In this document: positions 36,701 through 46,559 of the stretch, in pieces
Layout of the letters: each line of letters opens with the position of its first letter
How positions within the stretch are numbered: position 1 is the stretch's first letter
From: Ancylostoma caninum
Taxonomy: Eukaryota > Nematoda > Chromadorea > Rhabditida > Ancylostomatidae
NCBI GenBank assembly: GCA_037903475.1
Contig: JBAJFG010000011.1
Coordinates: 1-64,000 of the forward strand
Reading direction: 5' to 3'
Length of the DNA: 64,000 nucleotides
Notes under the pieces: generated by a model
Told to the model about the DNA's origin: nothing
Database searches by the model: none
What the model saw: the letters and a program-made list of their open reading frames with translations, nothing else
Made by a program: the position numbers and the translations under genes

Positions 36701-39700
36701 GTTAGCTGTCACCGCATTTCTTACATGTCTACGAGCCCGTCATGGGCAATCAGTCTCGACTTTGCTCTTTGAAAATGTCTTTCAGATGACTGTAGTACTT
36801 GCTAACAGTTTCTTGCAACCGACACAATATAGTTAATCACTCAAAATGATCCAAGATGAATGTCGCCAGTGCAGGTCCCTCTATCGATGAACTCGTATCC
36901 TGCCATTTCTTCCACTATCGGGCAGCAGTACACCCCCTCCCCCCCCTTCGGCGGCTCCGCATCCTGAGCTTTTCCTCCACTTTTGGGTGCCCGCGCACCC
37001 TTCTCCATCGGCGGATCCTGAGCTCAAATCCTTATGCTGGCGTTCTTCACATTATTGGGCCACGACGGATCCATTCCGTTCTTCGTCCTTTGGACCCATA
37101 CCTTGTGGCCTCCATTAGTAGGCGCGTACCTTGCCGTTCTCTCACTATCTGGGCATGGCGCTCCCTCTCTTCCAACAGTGAACTCTTATCCTAGCGTTCT
37201 CTCCACTAATGAGCCACGGCGCTCCATCTTCCATCGTTGGACACTATTGGGCGCCGTTGCTTCCTTCTCGATGGGTGGATCCTTATAATGGGCGTTTTTC
37301 ACATTATTGGGCAAGGGCGAATCCATTCTCCATCGGTGGACCCGTACCCTAACGTTTTCAAACTTTTGAGCACCGGTACAGGCCTCGTCCGTCGATGGAC
37401 CCGTATCCTGGCGTTCTCATCACTATTGGTCTACTGTGGAACCCTTCTCTCTCCGTGGACCCATGTTCTGACGATTTCCGAACTGTTGACCACCGGCGAA
37501 CTTCTCCTCCATTGGTGTCCACCATTGATGCACGCGTACCCTTTGTAAACCTTGAGAGCAGTGAGAGAAAGGGATTGGTTCGGAGGGTTACAGGCAATGT
37601 CAAAATAGGCGGGACAGCACAATAATAATAACTTGAGATAACGCGTTTACTCTGTATACGGTGTACACCGCCCTTCTCGCAACCATGTGAAGAACTGCAA
37701 AAACCTGGATGAAAAATGCGTAGGGCTGACAGTGTCATGGCCACTAGCATATTGTCGCATAGATGCAAAATCTTGTAAGGTTCTTGCAATAAACAGAGGA
37801 GCAGCCTGTCTAACCGGCACAAGTCATTACGACGCCTCACAATGAAGCTGCAGAGTGGATATCTTGCTCCGTATATTATGCAACCTAAAAATCTTGTAAA
37901 CACTGTCTCATCCGGAGGCTGTGAGACCGCCAGCGAAGATCGCGGCCCCCGCGGCGAAGTGGTCATGAGAAACTTGTTGACTCCATTGCGAGTGAATGAA
38001 GGGGCCATGAAATGGCCGGTGCGGCGATCATCTAGCCTATGGCGCTGTCTGCGCACTCTCGTTTCGCCATTAATCGGTTCTCGTCGCAAACCTGTGCGTA
38101 CACCCTCCATCATTGCCTATGCGCTTTTTCATATAATGAATTGTTAGAGAAAGAAGTGAACTCTCACTGTCTGCAAAATGAAAATCATTCTTCACATAGT
38201 ATATAAGAGATATGGCAAGCGATGACAATTGCAAGCAGTGTAGTGTTGTTATATTTGCAGTGTTATTTCAACTGAAATGAGCAGTTCAGTTGGGATCGGA
38301 GATGTGCGCAGCGGAAAATTCGATTCTTGTAGATCGTGAACCGTAAATTTTTTGAAACCACCGTATGTCGTAAATCGTAAATGCGTAAATGGTAAAATGA
38401 AGACCCGCGTACCATTGACGAGATTCAGTAGATTTCAACTTGTTTTATAATAAAGTCATTCTCAAAACGCTCTGAGGTATCTACCGTGAAATCGCTGCTC
38501 ACACATTTTCCATACTAGCCCCTTCGGGACGCTAGAAAGTGGGTTGGGGCAGCCACCTGAGGTATGTGCAAACATGCGAAATGCTTAGGAAATTAGCAAA
38601 TAAGCAAAACTAAGCATTAGTTGAGTTCAAATACCTAAAAATTGCTTAGATTCTACCGATCTGAAAGCCTCTCCAACGTCGGGTTTGGAGTCTTCTCCTT
38701 ACTCCAGCCTTGCTTGCAAATTCTTAATCACTCACCTACATGTAAAGCTAATTTCCGATGCACTTGTACTACCTACTCTTTTTTATCACATTTTTTACAT
38801 GCCTATGAACCCGCCATGAACAACCACACCCAACTCTTCACCGGAGTATCCTTCACCTGGCTTTTATATTTGTGACCGTGCGAATAATCACTTAAAATGA
38901 TTCAAGCTTTATGTTACTGAGATAATCCAACTGATGGGCTTCTCAATATGCAGCGAGGAACAAGAGGTGGTCAAACGAGACACGCATGAGCGCGTAGCGT
39001 GCCCCTACTCCATCGGCAAACGTGCATGCTGACGTTTTTCCCAGTATAGGATGAGGGCATACCCGATCCATCGGTGGGCTCGCATCCCGGCGCATCCCCA
39101 CTAATGCGCCCCTTGCCGACCCAGTCACCATCCGTGGACCCGTATCCTAGCGCTTTCCCTACTATTGAGCCAGGGCAGACCCGTTCTCTATCGATGGACC
39201 CGTATCCTGACGTTTTCTCACTACTGAGCCACGGCGACCCTTTCTCGATCGGTGGACACCTATCCTGATATTCTTCTGAACTACAGGGCCCCGGCACATC
39301 TGTCCGCCATCAGTGCACCCGCACTCTTTGTAAAGATTGATGATCCTGGACTACTTCATGTAAGCAGGTCTCATGTCCACGATTCTAGCAGATTTTCTCT
39401 AAGAATTCTCGAAAATGAATTTGGTATAGGTCGCCGTCTTTAAATGGAAACCATGGTGAAGCTATGCGAAGACGAAAAATTTGATGAAACCATGCGAATT
39501 TGATCCTAACACTACTACGAACTATAAACACAGAAAAATTATGCAGATTTGCAGTCTTAGCGTAAGTCCTATGGGTATCGTAATTACGCCCATCTCTGAA
39601 TGGAATGTCCACTTTACTACAAAAAACACCACCCCTTGAAAAGCATCAGTATACGCTTTTAAGACCGGCGCTCTCTTATTCTTTGATGACGTCACGGATG

Positions 39701-42700
39701 CCAATGAAGAAAAATTCAAGAACATCATTACCGACATGTACAATTGCACTGTTGGAGATGTCAAAAAGGTTGCACATGAAACGTTGAAGGACTTCAAACG
39801 ATTATATCGTGAGCTCCAGGTTTGGTAATCAATCACTTCTTTTCATTGTGTCCGTATCCAAAATTGTCAAGATGTTGCTTGCTTTAGTCGTCGTATACGA
39901 ATCTGTTTAAAAAGGAGCTGACCGAGTATTTGGAAAATTTTGAATTCGGATCCAAATTTGTCAGGTACGTATAGTGGAGTCGTTTTGACGTGTGTTGTCT
40001 GCGGCAGCGGCCCTGCTGGCATTGGGGCACGCGGTGCGGTCGGTCAAACAGTTGATCCACGATGGATCCGGCTTCTTTGACGAGTTTTATCGTCTGTTCC
40101 CTTATTCATTTGTTCTAAGAGCTGAGGAAGAACAATATAAGAGGAAACAAGCGATAAAACTGTTCAAAGATACCAGATCAATCATAGGTCAACTTTTTGA
40201 CCGACCGCGCTGCGTGCTCCAATGCCAGGGAGCCGCTGTCGCGAAAACGCACTGTCAGAACGACTCCACTATATATCTATTAAGGTCTATGTTATTCTTT
40301 TTTTACAACATAGGCTTGTTGGCACTACATGCATATTTGTGTACCTCTATTGAACTCTTTTTGGTATATAATTTCTTTGAGCAATTTTTATCCGTTGGTA
40401 GACGTGCACGGAATGCTTCTTTTAGCGATAACTTCGCGATGGTCAATGTGTTTCTACAACAGATGCATTTGGAGCGATGGAGTCAGGACAGAACCTACGG
40501 TTTTTGGAGTCTCGCATGTAAGCTCTAGATGTAATCCAGAATGCTCTCTGTAACTTCTGACTTCCGCTAAAACCTCAAGATACATCTGAAGAGACCGAAG
40601 TATTTGAAAAGACCGAAAATCCGGTGTTGTTCCTTCGAATATGAACACTGTCCATATTCTTCGTTCATCGCACTGGAGAATAATTGTACTTACAAGGGAA
40701 GGATTCTAGGGAGGTCCAACCATTCGCCACGGCATGTGTACTGACATATGCAGTTCCCAACACTGATTTCAAACCTGTACCGCATATCTGTTGCGGAGCT
40801 CCCTGTGTAGAGTTAAAGCGACTTTTTTCCTTTTTTTGAGTGGAGCATGACGTTTATGGTCCGTTTTACTAAAACAAGTGCTCCGACACGCCCTCGGCGA
40901 GTCTCGCACTTGACCGCTTCGCGAACCTTGGTACTGACGTACCTTTAGTTTTCAGCGAAAGTGGTTGAAGCAGACATTTGCAAGGCTCGCTTTGTGCGAG
41001 TCGGAGCGTTTGCACTTATCTGCTGTATGTAATTACTTCTCGCATGGAAGTACTCTATGGTGTGCCCCTACTTAGTTGCTCTATTTTCATATAGAAATAC
41101 ATAGAAATTTAGATGTCAAGATCCGCAGTGTACGCCTTTGCGACGCCCAGTATGATGAGTATGACGCCCATGATTCTTGCTATCAGAGCCACAGTGGTGT
41201 ACTTCGTCGGTTAACCTCGATAACTGGAGCATTTTGGATAGCTTTTGCATTTGACCCTTCCAAAATGTTTTAGTGACCATTGAGAGATATCTGAGACTTG
41301 AAGCATTAAGCAAAAATTCGGCCTCTTTATCGTAGTGGAGCAAAAGAACAAAGAAATCAGGTAATGCGTGATAGTAGCAAACAAGGCTGAGATTACGCCA
41401 GTAATCTTTTTACAGGAATGAAATAATGATTTTCTGTGGTTATGATACACTATTCCAACCGACGATTCTCTGTTTCTTTCTATTAACTTCCTATGTCAGA
41501 CCTTATCGGAAATTCTAGCAGAGTGTAACGTTGACTCTATGCATGATTTGTCTAATCATTCAGTAAGACGGGAACCGAATTTCCAGCAAGTATACCATTT
41601 AAAAAACGAAACTGACTTTTAATAATTACACTAGTAGTTTCGTTTGAGAATACCCTTCCTCGTGATATTATCGGGGAGCCAAGCTTATTGGTCGCATTGG
41701 TTATTGGTTACAGCTATCAAAAGTCGAACATTCGGTTCATTTTTTGTGTTTGGAGATGAGCCTATAAGAGAAACCATCTTATAGCTTTGCTGGCAATGGT
41801 TCATGACAGAATGGATCTCATTCTTGACCTAATGTTTGAGAACAAGTAATGAAAACGGCATCCTGGCGCATATTGAAAGTTTCCAGGATAAGTTTCTGAT
41901 GATGTCTAGTATCCAGCTAGCTTGCTTCATTGCTTCTGAGTTCTTTTTTCTGGATATCTGGTACTTTGCTGATGAGCTTGGCCACATTTCGCAGTATCAA
42001 AACTCTCAGACCATCGCATAAATACCTGACTACCGCGGTATCCGTCCCGATGAGCTGAGTTGAACTCTACGATTTTGTTACCTGGGAGTTTCTTAAAAAA
42101 TATATTCAAGACGCAACCGACTCGAATTTAGAATGGTGAACTTTCCATTGTGTTCTCTGGTAATAAGCCAGCCCACATAAGGAATGCTAGATGTATGTTT
42201 GTGAATTTCAGATCCAGTGTTATTGTTCATAAACTTTTGTATTTCACGAATGATTTCAAAATAAAGAAGATTACACATATCGAAACGCATGAGGGCAATC
42301 TCACATTCGTAGGCAAAAGTTGCTCAAATCTCGGTGTTTGAGAATTTGCTCTGAACTTTCTGCCCGCGGTAGATCCGCGGTACGAGGTCAATCCGTGGTG
42401 GATCCGCGGTTGCCCGCGATAAATCCGCACGTGCCCTTGGTGGACAACCGGGAGTGACGTCTTTCCTGCGCCGTACCCTCATATGATCACGGTGGACCCG
42501 CACATGCCCGCGGTGCACACGCAATAACATGGCTTCAGAGGACCGACAACTCATGTCCAACATTGAAATAGAGCGAAACACACGAGGAATTCACGAAACC
42601 GGGGTGCTGTTTCCGGTATGACTAAATGCACTACATAAGACAAAATTCTTTGAGTTCCTTCTTTTGATGTGCTGGCAGCGTGTACATTAGTGCAGTTAAC

Positions 42701-45700
42701 TAGGACGATTTCTAGATTGCTGCCTTTAACTGCGTTTCCCAGATTTCTGTTTCAAAACGCTGTTTCAGGTGACATTGGAGGAGCCCTCGGTCTTTTTCTC
42801 GGTGCAAGTATGTTAACTATCATTGAGCTCGTCTATCTTTGTTACCAGTACAGAATCTGCGGGAAACTCTTCAAGAAAACAGACAATCGCGTCCGAGAAT
42901 GGTACGTATTATTGATTAGATAGTAAGATGAAAGTGGGTATAATGCTTCAACAGATAACGAAGGAAATGGACAGAATTTTAAATATAATGGATCTTAAGT
43001 TTGACATTTTTGAAAGGTTCCCTTGAGATTTGTGAATGAGTACGAAAAAACAATCCCAGAAAATTGTGTGTTCGAAGCTATATGTTGGCTTTCTCTGATG
43101 TTCTCTTGTGGAGAATCTCATTGCTGCAGATTCGGATTGGTCGAGGACACTGTCGCTATAGTCCTCGAGGACTGTAGCACCCTGCGTCGCTGTCGCTGGC
43201 GACTGTAAGACAGGTGCACATCTATAGTGGGGCGTCACGGCGGCCGCCGATGACAGCGACGGCGACGTCGGTGCCTATCGATTGGTCGCCAACATTGGCG
43301 ATCGGTGGCCGCCAATATTGGCAACTGCGGCTTCGGTGCAAATCGATCGTGAACGGTCGCCAACATTGGCGGCCGCCGTCGCCGGCCACGGCAACGCAAG
43401 GTGCTATACTCTTCAACGAGTGTAGCGGCTACGTTATTCTTCTCGGATATGCTTAAGATCAATTCTTCGTTATTATTCCAGCAGGAACAAGCTGAAGGCA
43501 TCTTTTCTATTGAAAAATTATTATAGTATCATGAAAATGCAATAGCTATAGTGTTTTCGCTGTGTACCTAGTATAAGTATTTCTCCCGAGCGACTCCCAT
43601 TAGGCAGCGGCACCAATTAATCGTAGGAGACTAAGATAAAAATTCCAAAAGAACATGAAGTAATGAAAATTTACTCAATATCGCGCTCGCTTCTTATAAA
43701 GTAGTGGCCAAAGAGATATGATTAGTGGCACTGTTGAAGGCGGAATATTTTACTGTAACCCAATCGCGCATGGAGCTATCTAGGCGAAATTTGAGGTCAT
43801 GATGAGGGTCGAAATGCTCTTTCTCTCCACTCCACAACATTGACGTAGACTACTTTCCAACTGGACTATCGTTTCTAAATGTTGCGCTTTAATTGACATG
43901 TTGTTCCTCGCTGGCATCCCCTCGTGTCAAATCAAAACGGAATTATTCTCAGTCCTATTCTAAGTGAGCAATTTGTTATAAAAATCATGCCCTGTGGTTC
44001 TCCTCTTTACAGAGAAACGTGGGATGGCTAAAAAAAAGTCCAATAAAAGTGTGAGGGAAGAATTTTCAAAGATTTCAAAGAAAAAGCTACCATTCCAAAG
44101 GAAGATATTTTTATAACGTAGGTTACTATTCTGGTATTGAAATAAGACATATAATGCTGTTAATATTCTTGTGACGCAATGAATTGTTCTCTTTAAAGTA
44201 AATTTGATCAGTTAATTTGGACCTCGCATTCAAAGGCAGCAAAAGGAAATCAGGCAGTGAATCTGGGGGAAAAATAAGTAAATATGTGCCTAATCTGTAT
44301 CGTTTCCTCATGAGGTTGTAGCGAAGATATTGGACAAAATACATGGAAGCCAAAGGATTTGGAGTTTAGGCTTGCTATTCTCACTAGAAGTGAGTCTCTG
44401 TTCATGCTAGGCTGCTGTTAAGAAACACTGGAAAGCTTCATCAAATATCCAAATTTTCTTTGGATAGCTTAATGCAGAGTTATAGCAAAAGGTTTTCCTG
44501 TCGAAACGGCGCTTATCATTTCTTTGTGGCCGTTACAGTCCGCAGAGATTTTGGAGGCTTCCTAGTAAAATCTGGAAATACTGCAGCAACGAAAAAATGA
44601 TCCGGACGTTGTGCATAAGGAAAAGTTGGAAACGAAAAAAGAATTCCTTCTTTAAAAAAAGTAGGATGTCAGAAGTAGTATTAGCAATGGAAAGCATAAT
44701 TGGCAAGGCGCAGCAGGTAGGATGAAGATATAATTATTATATGTATGGACGGGAATATCTATTATATGTGGGGTTAGTAAATCTTTGAATTCTACGTGAT
44801 CCCTCGCGAGATCGGAAGAGGCCGTAGCGCCATTAGCGCATTTGCTATCCAGTGAACCGCCGTACATTTTTTTTGCGTAATTTAAACATTTGCATGGGAG
44901 GCGAAATAGCAGGCACGATCATGAAAGCTAGTGAAAGAAAATCGTGTGTACGAAACATAGATCGATATGGTCTCCCTACATCATTTCCCAGCATTTGCAG
45001 TTGGAATGGAAACTGTCAGCATTTACGCTGGTGCAAAAGCTGTCAATCAAAATCGCTCAAAACAAGCTATGTTTCCTCAGACCATGGGAGTTCGCTAACA
45101 AGTCCACTTGAGGAAAGGTGAGAAAATGGTGTTCTAGTTATCAACTCTAGCTATAGCTTTCATAGCTATAGCTATATTTTAAACTTTATATTTGTATACT
45201 TCTATTATTATATTATTATATTATTTCTACTTCATATCTATCTATAACTTTTCCTAGCAGTCAACCTCTGGCATCATGTTCAAGTTGAGAATTTCAGACA
45301 AAAATCCTCGTGGCTGAGTCCTTTCTCCGATTACTCACCCATGTACTCAATACGAAATAGAACGGAAAAAGAGAGAAATTCTACGGGTTTCGCAGATACA
45401 GCAGAAGATTTGCAGCCGCCAAGATATGAGGACACAATCGGTTAGCAGGTGACATCCAATGACTCTGAACAGTTTGCTAATCGCTCAGTTTAGGCATGAA
45501 TGATCCAACGCACGTGAGAGATTACAAAAAACTGTCGCTAAGCCCTTCTGAGGAGACTCGCGGACATGATCGGTTAGATGATTTCATAAAACTTTCATTT
45601 AATCAGTAATAACTTTATACTTCTAGATTAGCAGGAATAATAGAAGACGATAGTGGACTTGAGTCGGACAGCGGCGATCGATCGAGATTGAGAAAAACTC

Positions 45701-46557
45701 CAGGGCTGCTAGAACCGTCAAGGCGAAGCGAATCAAAGCGTCCTGGACCCTACCAGAAATCGCAACAAACTACTTCAAACGAAGATGCTCCGTGCATCAT
45801 TCGTCCGCCGTTACAGGTAAACAACTACTTACTTCGAATTGAACTGAACACAGGCTATAGTAGAGGTGAATGGTGATCACTTCCGGTGGCGGGTCGTATT
45901 CAGTGGTTCTACCTCTACTTGAAGCTACTCCGCTTGCCCACCACAAACGGTTCTGTTGTGCTCACTGAAGGTTGGCAGGGCGCTCCTTAGACATTTGACT
46001 CGAATGACTCGACTCGACTCTTGAATAGTCACTGTTCGAAAGAGTCGAATTTCGAGTCATTGCTAATATTGAATGTTATCATGACGCGGCAAGATCAATG
46101 CTTTCAAAATATGAGCTGATCGAATACGAACAGAAAATTCTACTATTTGATTGACTCGATATCGAAAACTTCATATCGAGCCAAAAGTCTAGCGCTCATT
46201 TCAACATATCGAGCTGAAAATCTCACTATCGTTGATTTGTTTGGTAAGCATTTTCTGAGTCCCAGCTCACATGTGTCTTGGAGAAGCTCATAGTGAAAAG
46301 AAGTAGCCGCAACTATCGTGAACCTTTTTCCTGGGGCAGATTTTCGCTACGACGTGTTAAGTCGACGTTTAAGAATACAACTCTGCAGATACTTGTTCGC
46401 GGAGCCAGACCCTGTAGAGCGTTGACTGAATAAATATTTGCAGGACAATCCTCAGAAATCGCAAGAAGATGAGGACACGTCACAGATATCGGACTCGTTT
46501 GCAACAACTGCACCGAAGTTATTTTCTGATGTGATAGAGCGGCACACTACCCTCTGA
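24305..46557 (+). CDS. DEG/ENaC channel subunit with a large extracellular insertion (27 exons)
   Basis: This is a degenerin/epithelial sodium channel family membrane protein, expected to form trimeric cation channels at the plasma membrane. Joining 27 exons by phase gives about 1,068 residues. Order: cytoplasmic N-terminus (1-57), TM1 (about 58-80), FPTVAICNNNQF, extracellular domain with CLPPCE near residue 390, an acidic exon, a charged helical insertion (about 436-775), the pre-TM2 segment, TM2 with GLFLGAS, and a tail of about 215 residues. Typical family members have well under 100 residues between CLPPCE and TM2. All junction phases agree. I cannot assign an orthologue name. One extra exon between 33028 and 34167 remains possible. 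Which subfamily it joins and what gates it are unknown. Confidence 0.88.
25598..26349 (+). CDS. DEG/ENaC exons 4-8: first half of extracellular domain
   Basis: Exons 25598-25700, 25757-25836, 25896-26017, 26085-26203 and 26269-26349 join in phase. They give RLTYITGARI directly after the NNNQF end of exon 3, then SWDMDAVRFLRNAAHWKSRM, CTWPNGTSCRLNDF, LSGLCWAINTD, VGHSIRLLLNVETYERVDAC, LPGLKILIYNQ and GLNVPSGYAMDIRFR. These follow the order of conserved blocks in the DEG/ENaC finger and palm. The intron after 26203 starts with GC (CCAG/GCAAGC). Introns here are 56-68 bp. Confidence 0.85.
27782..28062. mobile_element. Foldback element in DEG/ENaC intron 8
   Basis: Ends GTCTATCCGAAAC and GTTTCGGATAGAC are inverted, and GC-rich arms (GAGGCGGCGCGTCCGACGATC with its imperfect inverse) pair over about 60 bp. 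The ORFs at 27780-28121 plus and 27954-28358 minus are the two strands of the same arms (both contain SIRN and SRGGA). No clear target duplication is visible. Confidence 0.65.
29126..29488 (+). CDS. DEG/ENaC exon 9: cysteine-rich thumb region
   Basis: This 121-residue exon follows the acceptor TTAATTTAG and ends at CAG/GTAAAA. It starts HNRLPGLHC, contains IRTCEVRRTLREIEYECECS, and ends KRDCLPPCESVEYVAWQ. The CxC and CLPPCE motifs are hallmarks of the DEG/ENaC cysteine-rich domain. Eight cysteines are present in all. This is the clearest single exon of the gene. The intron before it is 2.8 kb and holds the foldback element at 27.8 kb. Confidence 0.92.
30934..32464. mobile_element. 1.5-kb foldback element with Tc1-like ends
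   Basis: Ends read CAGTAGCGAGCAAAAAGATT and its inverse, flanked by TA at 30932-30933 and 32465-32466. The arms continue as long imperfect inverted repeats, roughly 600 bp each, meeting near 31.7 kb. The end sequence with GCAACTTTTGGTTTTTCGTC resembles Tc1-family termini in wording. ORFs at 31160-31501 plus and 31887-32174 minus are the two arms of the same sequence. No transposase is encoded. It sits in the intron between channel exons 9 and 10. Confidence 0.88.
32930..33028 (+). CDS. DEG/ENaC exon 10: acidic linker
   Basis: This exon encodes DLNRLPQNVMPALIEG followed by an acidic stretch, HEEEDESDVEQDDIEED. The acceptor is CTCCATTATAG and the donor GAT/GTACGT; both borders are phase 0. The LxRLPxN start fits the segment after CLPPCE in this family, where a short LP or WP motif usually occurs. 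The acidic run begins the unusual insertion and might bind cations, which is only a guess. Confidence 0.75.
33261..34096. mobile_element. 836-bp nested foldback element
   Basis: Outer arms start TGTTTC and continue TGGATTCAAATGTTACG with an exact inverse at the right end, then pair imperfectly to about 33440 and 33901. A second, inner pair of arms (about 33590-33690 and 33783-33900) also folds back, giving a palindrome within a palindrome. No transposase and no clear target duplication. It lies just upstream of channel exon 11. Confidence 0.8.
34167..36105 (+). CDS. DEG/ENaC exons 11-18: helical extracellular insertion
   Basis: Exons are 34167-34244, 34416-34531, 34587-34679, 34766-34847, 34912-35034, 35090-35188, 35285-35374 and 35986-36105; all phases agree. 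Landmarks are FFLCEENAYLDATQ, AYEKQARHQEDIFLRTKRRI, LNWGWHGDDFVGVFERLTEG, RPAYSEEKRASQLFF, FKSIGDVKRYYGDQVDAALK, MWRLFTPSTYEGAVLADVV, AEKMQSKQMRHFFEDDF and GWYQPIVHDLEHSLYKVV. The composition is charged and amphipathic, so mainly helical by eye. Exon lengths 123, 99, 90 and 120 recur exactly in the minus-strand paralogue. I know no domain name for this region. Confidence 0.82.
36222..36427. mobile_element. About 206-bp AT-rich MITE
   Basis: Ends TACTTGCACATTTATTCGA and their inverse (TCGAATAAATGTGCAAGTA) are flanked by TA on both sides. The interior is made of TTCGAAT motifs like those at 0.94-1.2 kb. It lies in the large intron after channel exon 18. Confidence 0.75.
36430..37560 (-). repeat. 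Composite repeat: spacer plus degenerate about 60-bp minisatellite
   Basis: The first part (36430-36870) has a diverged copy at about 38510-38900, for example around TGCAAGGGTACTTTTCGATG and TCACTCAAAATGATCCAAG. The second part (about 36880-37550) is a degenerate array with units such as GGACCCGTATCCTGGCGTTC followed by CACTATTGG and ACCCTTCTC. These match the reverse complement of the 59-bp unit at 9.2 kb, so the family occurs here in the opposite orientation. Confidence 0.75.
38510..39340 (-). repeat. Second copy of the composite repeat and minisatellite
   Basis: The spacer (38510-38900) aligns with 36430-36870, and the array part (about 39000-39320) repeats GGACCCGTATCCTAGCGC and GGACCCGTATCCTGACGTTT units. 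It holds fewer units and more divergence than the copy at 37 kb. Both lie in the 3.6-kb intron between channel exons 18 and 19, which is only 189 bp in the paralogue. Confidence 0.7.
39664..39964 (+). CDS. DEG/ENaC exons 19-20: end of helical insertion
   Basis: Exon 39664-39819 encodes TGALLFFDDVTDANEEKF and CTVGDVKKVAHETLKDFKRL. Exon 39888-39964 encodes SSYTNLFKKELTEYLENFEF and ends at GTCAG/GTACGT. Lengths (156 and 77 bp) equal those of the paralogue exons at 61273-61428 and 61123-61199. A 300-bp MITE starts seven bases into the following intron. Confidence 0.85.
39972..40271 (+). mobile_element. 300-bp foldback MITE, copy 2
   Basis: The same family as 22229-22530, in the opposite orientation, with ends TAGTGGAGTCGTTTTGAC and CGACTCCACTA and a TA duplication. 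It is inserted at the TA inside the donor region GTACGTA of channel exon 20, so the consensus donor bases are retained. Confidence 0.88.
40426..40517 (+). CDS. DEG/ENaC exon 21: pre-TM2 segment
   Basis: After the acceptor TTCTTTTAG this exon encodes SDNFAMVNVFLQQMHLERWS then QDRTYGFWSLA, and ends in phase 1 at GCAT/GTAAGC. The spliced codon T+GT gives Cys next to DIGGALG. The FAMVNVF and ERWSQDRTYGFWSL pattern matches the strand and helix leading into TM2 in this family. Confidence 0.88.
42350..42530. repeat. Short GC-rich repeat of GATCCGCGG motifs
   Basis: Repeated GTAGATCCGCGG, GGTGGATCCGCGG, TGCCCGCG and GGTGGACCCGC motifs at intervals of about 20-35 bp. It looks like a small degenerate minisatellite and may be distantly related to the GGACCCG arrays. 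Confidence 0.5.
42769..42901 (+). CDS. DEG/ENaC exon 22: TM2 and selectivity filter
   Basis: It encodes DIGGALGLFLGASMLTIIEL then VYLCYQYRICGKLFKKTD. GLFLGAS followed by a hydrophobic stretch ending in an acidic residue is the TM2 signature, with the G-A-S filter triplet. The acceptor is GCTGTTTCAG and the donor GAATG/GTACGT. The 133-bp length equals the paralogue exon at 58383-58515. Confidence 0.95.
43140..43430 (+). repeat. GC-rich dispersed repeat with ATTGGCGA palindromes, copy 1
   Basis: Begins near ATAGTCCTCGAGGACTGTAG and contains repeated TCGCCAACATTGGCGA and GGCGGCCGCCG motifs. The copy at about 56530-56830 shares the order of blocks, including GTGCCTATCGATTGGTCGCC. It is strikingly GC-rich in an AT-rich intron, which points to an inserted element. 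No TIRs or coding frame. Confidence 0.8.
45001..45816 (+). CDS. DEG/ENaC exons 23-26: cytoplasmic tail
   Basis: Exons are 45001-45117, 45298-45440, 45494-45572 and 45627-45816. They encode WNGNCQHLRWCKSCQSKS, then FADTAEDLQPPRYEDTI, then DPTHVRDYKKLSLSPSEE, then IIEDDSGLESDSGDRSRLRK. The PPRYEDTI segment resembles the PPxY-like motifs in some channel tails that recruit WW-domain proteins. The first exon after TM2 is cysteine-rich (C-x4-C-x6-C-x2-C, counting the spliced Cys). The tail is serine- and acid-rich, suggesting phosphorylation sites, which is inference. Exon 23 rests on phase and splice signals alone and is the least certain. Confidence 0.68.
46444..46557 (+). CDS. DEG/ENaC exon 27: C-terminus
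   Basis: After the acceptor ATTTGCAG this exon reads DNPQKSQEDEDTSQISDSFA and ends IERHTTL with TGA at 46555-46557. Another frame is also open, but the preceding exon ends in phase 0 and selects this one. A related but stop-interrupted sequence at 55960-56081 minus supports it as conserved coding sequence. Confidence 0.75.
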   Translation, partial: DNPQKSQEDEDTSQISDSFATTAPKLFSDVIERHTTL

Positions 46558-46559
46558 AA

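Noticed and set aside
34167..39964. A separate helical-protein gene nested inside a channel intron
   Set aside because: All exon phases connect to the channel exons on both sides, there is no start or stop codon at the ends, and the minus-strand copy has the same exons leading into its own TM2 exon.
41133..41235. Short hydrophobic plus-strand frame as an alternative channel C-terminus
   Set aside because: It lies in the intron before the TM2 exon, lacks a supporting acceptor, and has no counterpart in the paralogue.
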